Assembly (NCBI RefSeq): GCF_000009265.1
Contig: NC_008380.1
Span: forward strand, 2,423,501 to 2,487,500
DNA: 64,000 nucleotides
Source: Rhizobium johnstonii 3841
Lineage (GTDB): Bacteria > Pseudomonadota > Alphaproteobacteria > Rhizobiales > Rhizobiaceae
Direction: 5' to 3'
Of the stretch, positions 33,869 to 43,171 are shown piece after piece; position 1 is the stretch's first letter; the number at the start of each line of letters is the position of its first letter. The translations under genes were made by a program, and so were the position numbers. Under the pieces are notes generated by a model, which was given only the letters and a program-made list of their open reading frames with translations, was not told the origin of the DNA and searched no databases.

Positions 33869-33941
33869 TGTCCGTTCCCCCAATCCCTTTGCGTCATGTC
33901 TCCCGCTCGGGTCTTGCAAATCATATCAGACTTCGATAAAT

Positions 33942-33973
33942 CATAATACGACATACGGGCGACATAATATGTC
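33942..33973. promoter_or_regulatory. Candidate GntR operator pair at the importer promoter
   Basis: GACATAATATGTC (33961-33973) is a perfect odd palindrome, and TCATAATACGACAT (33942-33955) is an imperfect one, next to each other in the divergent promoter. Both share the TGTC-[AG]TAT half found at 33117-33130. Confidence 0.6.
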
Positions 33974-34001
33974 TTTTATAGTAGTCTAGGGAGGACTGAC
34001 A

Positions 34002-35597
34002 ATGAAGCATTTTTCTAAGGGCTTGTTCGTCGGCGCCGTCATTGGCGCTCTGACGATCGCTGCGCCGCAGATGCAGGCTGCCACCCCGCAGGACCAGTTG
34101 GTGGTCGGCACATCGCTGGCGCAGGTTCTGTCGCTGGATCCGCAGCAGGCGACGGAAGGCAAAGCGGTCGAGATCATGTCGAATCTGTACGATCGGCTGG
34201 TCGCCAGCACGGCTGATGGAAAGATCCTTCCGCAGCTGGCGGAAAGCTGGAAGGTTGACGACAAGGGCATCACCTTTACGCTGCGCAAGGCCAATTTCGC
34301 CTCCGGCAACCCGGTCACCTCGAAGGATGTCGTCTATTCATTGGCGCGGCTCCTGAAGATGGACCAGGCCGCCGCCGCCAACCTCAAGCGCGTCGGCTAC
34401 GACAAGGACAATGTCGAAAAGCTCGTCAAGGCCGTCGACGACCAGACGGTGCGGATCGATCTCTCCGAGCAGGTGACGGCAGAGCTTCTGCTCTACCGGC
34501 TGACGACGACCACCACTAGCGTGGTCGACAGCGTCGAGGTCGAGAGCCACGCCGTCGATAACGACTACGGCAACGCCTGGATGCGAACCCATTCGGCCGG
34601 CTCCGGTCCGTTCACCCTCAATCGCTGGTCTCCGAACGAACTGGTGATCCTCGATGCGAACAAGGACTATATGGCCGGCGCGCCGAAAATGCGCCGCGTC
34701 ATCGTCCGGCATGTGCCTGAAAGCCAGGTCGAGCGGCTGATGCTCGAACGCGGCGATATCGATATTGCCAGCGCGCTCACCGCATCGGATCTCGCGACGT
34801 TCCAGGACAAGAAGGGCTTTGCCATCCAGCGTATTCCGACGGGCGGTTTCTACGTGCTGTCGATGAATGCCGGCAACAAATACCTGGCCAACCCGAAGGT
34901 TCGCGAAGCCATTGCCTATGGCATCGACTACAAGGGCATCGAGAAGACCATCATGGGTCCTTACGGCCGGGCCAGAAACGTTCCCGTTCCGGAGAATTTC
35001 GAATATGCCATCCCGAACCCCGATTGGCATCTCGACGTCGAAAAGTCCAAGCAGCTGCTGAGCGAGGCAGGCTTCAAGGACGGCTTCTCGCTGTCGCTGA
35101 AGACCATCGCGCAAACGCCGCGCATCGATCTGGCCACCGCCATCCAGGCATCGCTTGCCCAGATCGGCATCAAGATCGACATCCAGCAGGGCAACGGTTC
35201 GGAAATCATCGCCGCCCATCGCGCCAGGGATTTCGATCTGCTGATCCCGCAGACCAGCGCCTATATGCCGAACGTCCTCGGCTCGATGGAGCAGTTCTCC
35301 TCCAATCCCGACAACTCGAAGGAAGCCAACAATGCCGGCAATTTCGTCTGGCGCTCGGCCTGGGACATCCCGGAACTCACGGCCCTGACGGCGAAAGCAT
35401 CGATGGAGCCGGACGCCAAGAAGCGTGGCGAACTCTATGTTCAGATGCAGAAGCTGTTCGTTGAACAGAAGCCGGCGGTGCTTCCGCTCTTCGAGCGCTT
35501 TGAGCCGATCGTCCTATCCACCAAGGTCGAGGGATATGTGGGGCATCCGTCTCAGCTGACGCGTCTCGAGAACGTGACCAAGGTCGAAACCCAGTAA
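34002..35597 (+). CDS. ABC transporter substrate-binding protein, peptide/nickel type (SBP_bac_5)
   Basis: 531 aa. Signal peptide MKHFSKGLFVGAVIGALTIA with cleavage near AAPQMQA. The mature protein is a cluster C binding protein of the DppA/OppA type: VVGTSLAQVLSLDPQQATEG, PQLAESWKVDDKGITFTLRKANF, then the two lobes (FYVLSMNAGNKYLAN, VREAIAYGIDYKGIEK). Members bind peptides, nickel, or, in rhizobia, oligosaccharides and opines. Because of the hexuronate-type genes next door, I favour an oligo-uronide or related sugar (inference). It is first in the importer operon. Ribosome site GGGAGGACTGACA. Confidence 0.9.
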   Translation: MKHFSKGLFVGAVIGALTIAAPQMQAATPQDQLVVGTSLAQVLSLDPQQATEGKAVEIMSNLYDRLVASTADGKILPQLAESWKVDDKGITFTLRKANFASGNPVTSKDVVYSLARLLKMDQAAAANLKRVGYDKDNVEKLVKAVDDQTVRIDLSEQVTAELLLYRLTTTTTSVVDSVEVESHAVDNDYGNAWMRTHSAGSGPFTLNRWSPNELVILDANKDYMAGAPKMRRVIVRHVPESQVERLMLERGDIDIASALTASDLATFQDKKGFAIQRIPTGGFYVLSMNAGNKYLANPKVREAIAYGIDYKGIEKTIMGPYGRARNVPVPENFEYAIPNPDWHLDVEKSKQLLSEAGFKDGFSLSLKTIAQTPRIDLATAIQASLAQIGIKIDIQQGNGSEIIAAHRARDFDLLIPQTSAYMPNVLGSMEQFSSNPDNSKEANNAGNFVWRSAWDIPELTALTAKASMEPDAKKRGELYVQMQKLFVEQKPAVLPLFERFEPIVLSTKVEGYVGHPSQLTRLENVTKVETQ

Positions 35598-35618
35598 TAC
35601 TTCCCAGGACAGCCGATC

Positions 35619-36647
35619 ATGAAGGAACTCTCCGTAGCCGAATTTGGCCGACGCCTGGCGCATTTGCTGGTCAGCCTGTTCATCCTCTTATGTGTGACCT
35701 TCGTGATCGGCCGCGTCTTGCCCACCGATCCGGTCGGCGCAATCGTCGGCGAGCTCGCCGATCCCTCAGCCTATGCGGCGATGCGGGCGCGTCTGGGGCT
35801 CGATCTGCCGATCTACCAGCAGTTTTTCCTCTATCTGAACGGGTTGGCGCATGGTGATTTCGGCACGGCCGTCCTCACCGGCAATCCCGTCTCTTCGGAT
35901 CTCGCTCAAGCCTTTCCGGCGACGTTTGAACTCGCGACGCTGGCGGTGATCATTTCGACCTTCGTCGGTGTCCCGCTCGGGCTGGTCGCAGCACTCTTTC
36001 GCGACAGCTTCATCGACAAGACGGCCCGCGTCGTCGCGCTCGTCGGTCATTCGATCCCGGTTTTCTGGTTCGGCATCGTCGGGCTCGTCATCTTCTATGC
36101 CGGCCTCAACTGGGTTGGCGGACCGGGCAGGATTGATGTCTTTTACGAAGGCCTCGTTACGCCGAAAACCGGCTTGTTGTTGATCGATAGCCTGCTGCAG
36201 GGCGAGACGGAAATCTTCTGGAATGCGCTCGGCCATATCATTCTGCCGGCCGTCATCCTCGCCTATGCGGCGATGGCCTACATCACCCGCATGACACGCA
36301 GCTTCACCCTGGAGCAGTTGAGCCAGGATTATGTCATTGCGGCCCGAGCCAAGGGTGTAAGCCCGCTCGGCACGATCTGGCACCACGTCCTGCCGAACAT
36401 TGCGGTGCAACTGATCACCATCCTTGCCATTTCCTATGGCGGTCTGCTCGAAGGCGCTGTCGTGACCGAGATCGTTTTCTCCTGGCCGGGCATCGGCCAG
36501 TACATGACGAACGCGCTGATGATCGGCGACATGAACGCTATCGTCGCCGGCACCATCATTGTGGGATTCATTTTCATGTTGTTGAACTTCCTGGCCGACG
36601 TCGCTTACGCCGTCTTTGATCCGCGCATGCGGGAGGCGGCCCGATGA
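35619..36647 (+). CDS. ABC transporter permease, DppB type
   Basis: 342 aa, the DppB/OppB family: FILLCVTFVIGRVLPTDPV at the start, conserved in this family with the RVLP(T/G)DPV element, and a DYVIAARAKGVSPLGTIWHHVLPN loop near 235-260 that contacts the ATPase. Six membrane helices. The stop overlaps the next ATG (ATGA, 36644-36647). Confidence 0.92.
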   Translation: MKELSVAEFGRRLAHLLVSLFILLCVTFVIGRVLPTDPVGAIVGELADPSAYAAMRARLGLDLPIYQQFFLYLNGLAHGDFGTAVLTGNPVSSDLAQAFPATFELATLAVIISTFVGVPLGLVAALFRDSFIDKTARVVALVGHSIPVFWFGIVGLVIFYAGLNWVGGPGRIDVFYEGLVTPKTGLLLIDSLLQGETEIFWNALGHIILPAVILAYAAMAYITRMTRSFTLEQLSQDYVIAARAKGVSPLGTIWHHVLPNIAVQLITILAISYGGLLEGAVVTEIVFSWPGIGQYMTNALMIGDMNAIVAGTIIVGFIFMLLNFLADVAYAVFDPRMREAAR

Positions 36648-37546
36648 GCGATGTCATCCGCAGCGAGATTCATATCCGCCCGCCAAGTGTGTCGACCCGT
36701 ATCGCGGCGTCGTTTGCGCGCATCGGCCGCAAATTGGCCCACGAGCCGCTCGGTCTTGCCGGTTTCGTCATCCTCGGTTTGCTTTGCTTGATCGCGATCT
36801 TCGCGCCGCTCCTGGCGCCCTACGATCCGGCCATACAGTCGCTTGGCGAGGCCTTGCAGCCGCCGAGCCTCACGCATCTGGCGGGCACGGACGAATTCGG
36901 TCGGGACATCTTGAGCCGCCTCATCTTCGGCACGCGCATCACCATCCAGACCGTGCTGTCGATCTCCTTGATCGTCGGGCCGATCGGCCTGCTGATCGGC
37001 GTCGTTGCCGGCTTCTTCGGCGGGCGCACCGATGCGCTGCTGATGCGCGCCACCGATATCGTTCTGTCGTTCCCGTCGCTGATCCTGGCTCTGGCTTTTG
37101 CCGCGGCACTCGGCGCCGGCTTGACCACCGCAATCATCGCGATCTCGCTGACTGCATGGCCGCCGATTGCGAGACTCGCGCGCGCCGAGGCGCTTGTCGT
37201 CAGAAACGCCGATTATGTGGTCGCCGCCCGCCTTTATGGTGCCTCGCCGATGCGCATCCTTCTTCTCTATATCGCGCCGATGTGCGTTCCCTCCGTCATT
37301 GTTCGCCTGACGCTCAACATGGCGGGTATCATTCTGACGGCGGCTTCGCTTGGTTTCCTCGGGCTTGGCGCCCAGCCGCCGGCGCCGGAATGGGGCGCGA
37401 TGATCTCCAGCGGCCGCAAGTTCATGCTCGATTATTGGTGGGTCGCCGTGATGCCGGGTATCGCCATCCTCCTCACCAGCCTTGCCTTCAACATCGCCGG
37501 AGATGCTCTGCGCGACCTTTTGGATCCCCGCCATGCAAGATCGTGA
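36644..37546 (+). CDS. ABC transporter permease, DppC type
   Basis: 300 aa. A DppC/OppC permease with the N-terminal oligopeptide-permease motif LAPYDPAIQSLGEALQPPSLTHLAGTDEFGRDILSR, a signature of the group, then six membrane helices and the EAA-like loop NADYVVAARLYGASPMRILLLYIAP. It forms the heterodimeric channel with the DppB-type subunit. Coupled to its upstream gene, and its end overlaps the next ATP-binding gene by 14 bp. Confidence 0.92.
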   Translation: MSDVIRSEIHIRPPSVSTRIAASFARIGRKLAHEPLGLAGFVILGLLCLIAIFAPLLAPYDPAIQSLGEALQPPSLTHLAGTDEFGRDILSRLIFGTRITIQTVLSISLIVGPIGLLIGVVAGFFGGRTDALLMRATDIVLSFPSLILALAFAAALGAGLTTAIIAISLTAWPPIARLARAEALVVRNADYVVAARLYGASPMRILLLYIAPMCVPSVIVRLTLNMAGIILTAASLGFLGLGAQPPAPEWGAMISSGRKFMLDYWWVAVMPGIAILLTSLAFNIAGDALRDLLDPRHARS

Positions 37547-38378
37547 TCTGCAGCCCGTTCTTTCCGTCGAAGGATTGACCGTCCGTTTCGGCCGAGGCGC
37601 CGTGCCCGCTGTCTCCAATGTCAGTTTCGACGTCGGGCGCGAACGTGTCGGGATTGTCGGCGAATCCGGTTCCGGCAAGTCGACGACCGGTCGCGCGATC
37701 ATGCGCCTTTTGCCGCCGGCCGCGGTGGTCTCGGCCGAACGCATGGATCTCAGCGGCGATCCGTTGCTTTCGAAGTCCGAGCGTCAGATGGGCGCGCTGC
37801 GCGGCAAGGACATCGCGCTGATCATGCAGGATCCGCGTTATTCGCTGAATCCGGTGCTTTCGATCGGCAAGCAGATCGCCGAAGCCGCCCGCCTTCACCT
37901 CGGTCTTCACAAGAAACAGGCGCATGAGGCTGCCCGCGCCATGCTGGAGCGCGTGCGCATCAGCGATCCGGAGCGGGTCATGGCGCTTTACCCGCACCAG
38001 ATATCGGGCGGGATGGGCCAGCGCGTGATGATCGCCATGATGCTGCTGGCACGGCCGAAGCTTGTCATCGCCGACGAGCCGACATCGGCGCTTGATGTCA
38101 GCGTCCGCAAGGACGTGCTGCTGTTGCTCGATGAGCTGGTGCGCGAGAACAATTCCGGACTGCTGTTGATCAGCCACGACATTCGCATGGTGGCAGCTTT
38201 TTGCGAGCGCATCATCGTCATGTATGCCGGCCGGATCGTGGAAACGCTGACCCGTCTCGAGGAGGCGCGCCATCCCTATACCCGCGGGCTGATCGCTGCG
38301 CTGCCCGACCCGAGGAATCCGGTTCGCCGGCTTGCAGTCCTCGACAGGACGAAACTCGATCTGGAGACGGCGCAATGA
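37533..38378 (+). CDS. ABC transporter ATPase, DppD type
   Basis: 281 aa. Walker [10 protein letters not shown] (43-51), signature ISGGMGQRV, Walker [14 protein letters not shown], and switch histidine in ISHDIR. The signature has I for the usual L at its first position. The oligopeptide-type C-terminus is shortened: only [27 protein letters not shown] remains of the Fe-S/target domain, and no cysteine cluster is seen. It powers the importer with the DppF-type partner. Confidence 0.9.
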   Translation: MQDRDLQPVLSVEGLTVRFGRGAVPAVSNVSFDVGRERVGIVGESGSGKSTTGRAIMRLLPPAAVVSAERMDLSGDPLLSKSERQMGALRGKDIALIMQDPRYSLNPVLSIGKQIAEAARLHLGLHKKQAHEAARAMLERVRISDPERVMALYPHQISGGMGQRVMIAMMLLARPKLVIADEPTSALDVSVRKDVLLLLDELVRENNSGLLLISHDIRMVAAFCERIIVMYAGRIVETLTRLEEARHPYTRGLIAALPDPRNPVRRLAVLDRTKLDLETAQ

Positions 38379-39118
38379 TCAATGTGCGTGACCTCGATGT
38401 CGTCTTTGCCTCCGGCAAATCAAGCAACCATGTCGTCAGGGGCATCAGTTTTCAGGTCAACCAGGGGGAGACGCTCGGCATTGTCGGTGAATCCGGATGC
38501 GGTAAATCGACGGTGCTGCGTTGCCTCGCCGGCATGGAGTCTGGTTGGACCGGTCACATCGAGCTTGGCGGCAAACCGATCGGCAAGAAGCGCTCCCGCG
38601 AGGAGCTGACATTCGCTCAGATGGTGTTTCAGGACCCTTACGGATCCCTGCATCCGCGCCATCGTATCGGCACCGCCTTGGCCGAGCCGCTGCGCGCCAT
38701 GCGCCATTCGGATATCTGGTCGAAGGTCGAGAGGGCATTGATCCAGGTCGGTTTGCCGGCGAGCTTCGCAAACCGTTTTCCGCACGAACTTTCCGGCGGC
38801 CAGAGGCAGAGGGTGGCCATCGCCCGGGCCCTGATCCTGTCGCCGCCCATCCTGTTGCTGGACGAGCCGACATCGGCACTCGACGTCTCGGTCCAGGCCG
38901 AAATCCTCAACCTGCTGGCCGATCAGCGCGAGGAAAAGGGCCTGACCTATCTGCTTGTCAGCCACGACCTCGCGGTCATCGCCCATATGTGCGACCGGGT
39001 GCTGATCATGAAGAACGGTTGTTTCGTCGACGAGCTCACCAAAGCGGATCTGCAGGCCGGCACCACGCATGATCCCTATGCGCGAGAACTGTTCGAGGCG
39101 AGTTTTATCGAGGCTTGA
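38375..39118 (+). CDS. ABC transporter ATPase, DppF type
   Basis: 247 aa. Walker [10 protein letters not shown] (38-46), signature LSGGQRQRV, Walker [14 protein letters not shown], and VSHDLAV. It ends soon after the core, without the usual long C-terminal extension (family members often have 320 residues or more). It starts with an ATGA overlap with the upstream ATPase gene and is the last gene of the importer operon. The repeat copy B follows at 39164. Confidence 0.9.
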   Translation: MINVRDLDVVFASGKSSNHVVRGISFQVNQGETLGIVGESGCGKSTVLRCLAGMESGWTGHIELGGKPIGKKRSREELTFAQMVFQDPYGSLHPRHRIGTALAEPLRAMRHSDIWSKVERALIQVGLPASFANRFPHELSGGQRQRVAIARALILSPPILLLDEPTSALDVSVQAEILNLLADQREEKGLTYLLVSHDLAVIAHMCDRVLIMKNGCFVDELTKADLQAGTTHDPYARELFEASFIEA

Positions 39119-39163
39119 TGTCCTCGATTGGCGCGGCGTGGGATTGTCCGGTTTGCGCGAATG

Positions 39164-39306
39164 GCTGCCCCTCACCCTAACCCTCTCCCCGTAAAAACGG
39201 GGCGAGGGGACGTGCCCTGCGAGAGCCAGGTGGGAACGGAGAGGTCGCGGCATATCCCCTTCGCCCCGTTTACGGGGAGAAGGTGGCGGCAGCCGGATGA
39301 GGGGCG
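39164..39306. repeat. Rhizobial palindromic intergenic repeat (RIME-like), copy B
   Basis: The inverted counterpart of copy A: it begins GCTGCCCCTCACCCTAACCC and holds the same two hairpins, CTCTCCCCGTAAAAACGGGGCGAG and CTTCGCCCCGTTTACGGGGAGAAG, ending GGCAGCCGGATGAGGGGC. It lies between the importer operon and the convergent LacI gene and may end both transcripts. The middle portion differs from copy A. Confidence 0.85.
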
Positions 39307-39342
39307 GTCTCTGCAATCTCTTGGCCGAGATGTCGCGTGTCC

Positions 39343-40398
39343 TCAGCGACCTTCCGTAACGGCAGACATATGCCTGACCGCCGCAACGCTGCCCCTTTCG
39401 ACGAGATGGCAGGCAAGCTCGACCCGCCGCCGTGGGGCCGCAAGGCCGAGCATCATGTCGCGCAGCAGATCGAGCGCGGTGGCGCCGAGTTCGCGCATCG
39501 GAATATGCACCGTCGACAGCGGTGGATTGAGAAAGGCCGACTGCGGCAGGTCGTCTATGCCCATGACGGAGATGTCCTGCGGCACGGCATAACCCATCGC
39601 CTGCAATCCGCGCACCGCGCCATTGGCAAGACTGTCGCCCGCCGTCAGGATGGCGGTGAAGGTGAGGCCTTTCTCGCGGATAAGACGGGTGACCGCCTCG
39701 GCGCCGAGTTCCGGCAGCCAGTCATCGACTTCGAGCACCAGATCGGCATCGGCCGTCAGCCCATGATGCTGCAGGGCATCGCGCCAGCCCTCAAGGCGCC
39801 GCTCGATGGTCCGCCGCCCCGGCCTCAGCATGAACAGGATGCGTTGATGCCCTAACTTGATTAGCCGCTCGGCGGCGATGAAGGCGGCCGAACGGTTGCA
39901 GGGCGTAACACTCGAAAGCCGCATATAGGGATCGTCGCTATTGACGAGCACCACGGGCTTTCCGAGATCGGCGGCCGCTGCCAGCATCTCCTCTTCGTCG
40001 ACGGTCAGGATCAGCATGCCGCCGAAGCTCGGATCGTCCCGCATCTCGGCAACGACCCGGGCTTCATCCCCCTTGTCGGCGATGGGGCGCATCGCCAGTT
40101 CGATGCCGAGGGCGGCCGCGCGCGCGTTCAATCCTTCGAGTACATAGAGCGTGAACTGGTTGCGGACATAGTCGATCATTGCCGCGCCGGAGGCGACGAG
40201 CATGACCTTCTTGCCGGCAACGCTCGCCGGCAGCGCGTAGCTGACCGCACTTGCCGTTTCCAGCACCAGCTTGCGGATCTCCGGCCTGACGCCCTTTTCG
40301 CCGGCCAGCGCACGCGAGACCGTGCTGATCGAGACGCCGCACCTGGCGGCAATGTCGTCGAGGCGCGTGCGCCTGCCTTTTTTCTCTTCCGCCGCCAT
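39343..40398 (-). CDS. LacI family transcriptional regulator
   Basis: 351 aa from ATG 40396-40398 after GAGGAGACGAC. The N-terminal helix-turn-helix is RLDDIAARCGVSISTVSRALAGEKGVRPE (residues 11-39), with the hinge following. The rest is a periplasmic-binding-like effector domain (VMLVASGAAMIDYVRNQF, ILTAGDSLANGAVRGLQAMG). It is divergent from the 840-aa protein and CUT1 importer genes and very likely their regulator. A TTGCGCAA palindrome with a central CG lies in the shared promoter. Confidence 0.92.
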   Translation of the reverse strand: MAAEEKKGRRTRLDDIAARCGVSISTVSRALAGEKGVRPEIRKLVLETASAVSYALPASVAGKKVMLVASGAAMIDYVRNQFTLYVLEGLNARAAALGIELAMRPIADKGDEARVVAEMRDDPSFGGMLILTVDEEEMLAAAADLGKPVVLVNSDDPYMRLSSVTPCNRSAAFIAAERLIKLGHQRILFMLRPGRRTIERRLEGWRDALQHHGLTADADLVLEVDDWLPELGAEAVTRLIREKGLTFTAILTAGDSLANGAVRGLQAMGYAVPQDISVMGIDDLPQSAFLNPPLSTVHIPMRELGATALDLLRDMMLGLAAPRRRVELACHLVERGSVAAVRHMSAVTEGR

Positions 40399-40440
40399 GT
40401 CGTCTCCTCGCTGTCTGTTACTATGCAAAAATCTTTCAGA

Positions 40441-40448
40441 TTGCGCAA
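40441..40448. promoter_or_regulatory. Candidate LacI operator core
   Basis: TTGCGCAA is an 8-bp palindrome with the central CG typical of LacI-family sites. It sits in the 186-bp divergent gap, flanked by two CTATGCA direct repeats (about 40421 and 40458). Confidence 0.5.
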
Positions 40449-40584
40449 ATAGAATGCCTATGCACAATTGGCCTTGAGGAGTCCGCGGCAAGCGGCAGAG
40501 CAGGGAGGCTTTGAAATGTGGCTAGACGGCCAGTCGATGCGTCGGCGTTTTACCCGGCGTCCCAAGGCTTGAGCGGGCTGAAGC

Positions 40585-43107
40585 ATGACCGCCGAGCAGC
40601 AATCCCATCTCCGCCGCGCAACGGCGAAGGATAGCCCGATCGTCTACTGGCAGCTCGCCGACCTGTGGCAGGAGCGCTATGACGTCGCCGACCGTCCGAT
40701 GGACGGCAGCATGGATCCCTTCTTCTTCGTCACCAAGACGAAGAACTTCATCCCGCATGAATATCCCTGCCGCACCGAATTCAAAAAATCCTTCTCCGGC
40801 CGGCGGCCGCAGCCGGCTGCCGAATTCGACGCCATCCGCTGGTGGCTTCCCTTTGCCTCCCCGCGTGTCGATCTCTCCGGCTTCTGGTTTCGCCCGACGC
40901 GCATCGGCTGCTGGGCGCGCACCTTCCTCGATGCCCGCTCGGCGGGAGCTGCGACGCTTCGCCTGTCGACCTGCGGCGGCGCGATCCTTTTCGTCAATGG
41001 CCGCGAGCAGGGCTTCATGGCGCCTTATCAGCGCAATCTCGAAGCCCAGCAGCTGTTCGACGTCGAGCTGGCGGCCGGCCTCAACGAGATCCGCGTCTAT
41101 TTCGACGATCTCGCCGAGCGCGACGCCCGCTTCTATTTCCAGCTGGACTATGTCGAAGGACCGGAAGTTGAAACCGCCGTGCCCGTTCCCATGTCCGCCG
41201 GCGATGCGGATGCGCTGGAGGTCATCCTCGAAGGCATGCGCTTCGACCGCACCGCCTATCTCGGCGAGGACGTGACGATCCTCTTCCCCGTGCCGCTGCC
41301 GGTAGCGCTGAGCTGCCATGTCGAGATCGAAGGCGACTTCATGTCGATCGAGCGCTTCGACTATGATTTCGAGCTGGAAGCGGGAGCAAAGAAATTGGCC
41401 CTCGGCACTTCGGCTGATATGCCCGCCGATTTCCGCCATTTCCGCATCACCTTCAAAACAGGCGCGCTTTCGCTCGGTCGCACGCTCGGCGTCGAGATCT
41501 GTCATCCCCAACGCCAGGGGGAAGCGCCCGCCGCCCTGGAGGACCGCGTCGCCGAGGCGCTGGCTGAGGTCGCTGCCCATTCCGAGCCCGACACGGTCTG
41601 CGCTTTTGCGCGCCTTGCGCTGGGGCAGGGCGGCGAGGAGACCGAGGCGATGATCTCGGCCATGCTGCCGGTCATCGAGGATTGTCACGACTGTGCCGAT
41701 TTCGTGCTGGTGCCGCTGCTCTTTGCCTATGCGCGCTGGAGCGATCTGCTGTCACCTGCGCTGCGCGACAGGATCGAGCACGCCGTCCTCAATTACCGCT
41801 TCTGGATGGATGAGCCCGGCAACGACGTTCAGTGGTATTTTTCCGAAAACCACGCGCTTCTCTTCCATACCGCGGCCTATCTCGGCGGCAGGCTGTTCCC
41901 CGATGCCGTCTTCGTCCGCTCCGGCCGCACCGGCGCCGAGCAGATGCAGGTCGGCGAAGAGCGTGTTCGCGCCTGGCTCGATCATTTCGAGCGCTGGGAA
42001 ATGGCCGAGTGGAATTCCGTTCCCTATTTCCCGATCGATCTCAAGGGGCTGACGGCGCTGGCCGCCTGTGCGCCGGATGAGACGATCCGCAACCGCGCGA
42101 GTGCCAGCATCGTCCGCCTGATGGAGATCGTCGCCCGCTCGGCCCATCACGGCATGCTGACCGGCAGCCAGGGCCGCTCCTACGAACACACACTGCGCCC
42201 CGGCCGCTCGGTCGAACTCTCCGCTATCGCCCGGCTGCTCTGGGGCCGCGGCTGGTACGGCCGGCGTGTCCACGCTTTGCCGCAGCTTGCCGTCTGCATT
42301 CGCGATCATGGCCTGCGTTTTCCAGAAGCGCTTGCGGCCATTGCGGCGCACCAGTCCGACGACGCGCAGGAATGGACCTTTTCCCAGGGCGAAAACCGTT
42401 TCGCCGCCCTCTACCACTATAAGACCCGTGACACCGCGCTCGGCACCATCGCCCATTATCGTCCCGGCGCCTGGGGCTATCAGGAAACTGTGCTGCATCT
42501 GCGTCTGGGTCACCGCCCGGAAGCGCAGATCTGGATCAACCATCCCGGCGAAACCATCCAGTTCGGTTATGGCCGGCCGAGCTTCTGGGGCGGCTGCGGA
42601 ACATTGCCGCGTGTGCACCAGTATCGCGATCTGGCGATCCTCGATTTCGAGATCCATGAGGGCCAGCCGGATTTCACCCATGCCTGGTTCCCGCTCGAGG
42701 CTTTCGACGACACGGTGGTCGACGGCAATCTGGCGCTCGCCCGCTCCGGCAACGGCATTGCGATGCTGATCGGCAACGGCGCGCTGGAGCCGGTAAAGCA
42801 AGGCCCGACGACGGATATCGAGCTGCGTCTGGCCGGCCGCAACAGCCGCTGGATCGTTCGCCTCTCCGATCTCGGGCGCGAGGCTGGCCTTGACGAAATG
42901 CGGGCGCGTTTCGCCACGCTTTCGGCCCGCCGCGACGACGAGGGCGCATTGATCGTCGTCGATCCGGATTATGGCCGGGTCGTTTTCGAAGAGGACGGCA
43001 CCGTGCGTGCCGAAGGCCGTATTCTTCGCCCGACGGACTGGTCGGTGCGGGGAGACGCGGTACATCTGAAGATACCGGCCAGGCAGCCTCGGCGCGCGGC
43101 CTCGTAG
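40585..43107 (+). CDS. Uncharacterised 840-aa protein, possible glycan-active enzyme
   Basis: 840 aa, no signal peptide, so cytoplasmic. I do not recognise its family. The N-terminal third is beta-rich (residues 60-300), with RFWFRPTRIGCWARTFLDARSAG and a jelly-roll-like GGAILFVNGREQGF resembling carbohydrate-binding or sugar-hydrolase accessory domains. The middle (320-560) is helical with repeats such as DVQWYFSENHALLFHTAAYLGGRLFPD, in the style of an alpha/alpha-toroid lyase or hydrolase. The C-terminal part (580-840) is beta-rich again (GRPSFWGGCGTLPRVHQYRDLAILDF). This order recalls polysaccharide lyases and family 88/105-type enzymes. It is the first gene of a LacI-controlled sugar operon. 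Start ATG 40585; ribosome site weak. Confidence 0.75.
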   Translation: MTAEQQSHLRRATAKDSPIVYWQLADLWQERYDVADRPMDGSMDPFFFVTKTKNFIPHEYPCRTEFKKSFSGRRPQPAAEFDAIRWWLPFASPRVDLSGFWFRPTRIGCWARTFLDARSAGAATLRLSTCGGAILFVNGREQGFMAPYQRNLEAQQLFDVELAAGLNEIRVYFDDLAERDARFYFQLDYVEGPEVETAVPVPMSAGDADALEVILEGMRFDRTAYLGEDVTILFPVPLPVALSCHVEIEGDFMSIERFDYDFELEAGAKKLALGTSADMPADFRHFRITFKTGALSLGRTLGVEICHPQRQGEAPAALEDRVAEALAEVAAHSEPDTVCAFARLALGQGGEETEAMISAMLPVIEDCHDCADFVLVPLLFAYARWSDLLSPALRDRIEHAVLNYRFWMDEPGNDVQWYFSENHALLFHTAAYLGGRLFPDAVFVRSGRTGAEQMQVGEERVRAWLDHFERWEMAEWNSVPYFPIDLKGLTALAACAPDETIRNRASASIVRLMEIVARSAHHGMLTGSQGRSYEHTLRPGRSVELSAIARLLWGRGWYGRRVHALPQLAVCIRDHGLRFPEALAAIAAHQSDDAQEWTFSQGENRFAALYHYKTRDTALGTIAHYRPGAWGYQETVLHLRLGHRPEAQIWINHPGETIQFGYGRPSFWGGCGTLPRVHQYRDLAILDFEIHEGQPDFTHAWFPLEAFDDTVVDGNLALARSGNGIAMLIGNGALEPVKQGPTTDIELRLAGRNSRWIVRLSDLGREAGLDEMRARFATLSARRDDEGALIVVDPDYGRVVFEEDGTVRAEGRILRPTDWSVRGDAVHLKIPARQPRRAAS

Positions 43108-43171
43108 ACGACGTGTCCGGCAGGTGGAGGACCGGCCGGACGCAGGAATTGATCGATCAGAGGAGGAAAAA

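Noticed and set aside
36605..37744. 379-aa minus-strand open frame
   Set aside because: Antisense to the DppC- and DppD-type genes; no motif and no ribosome site.
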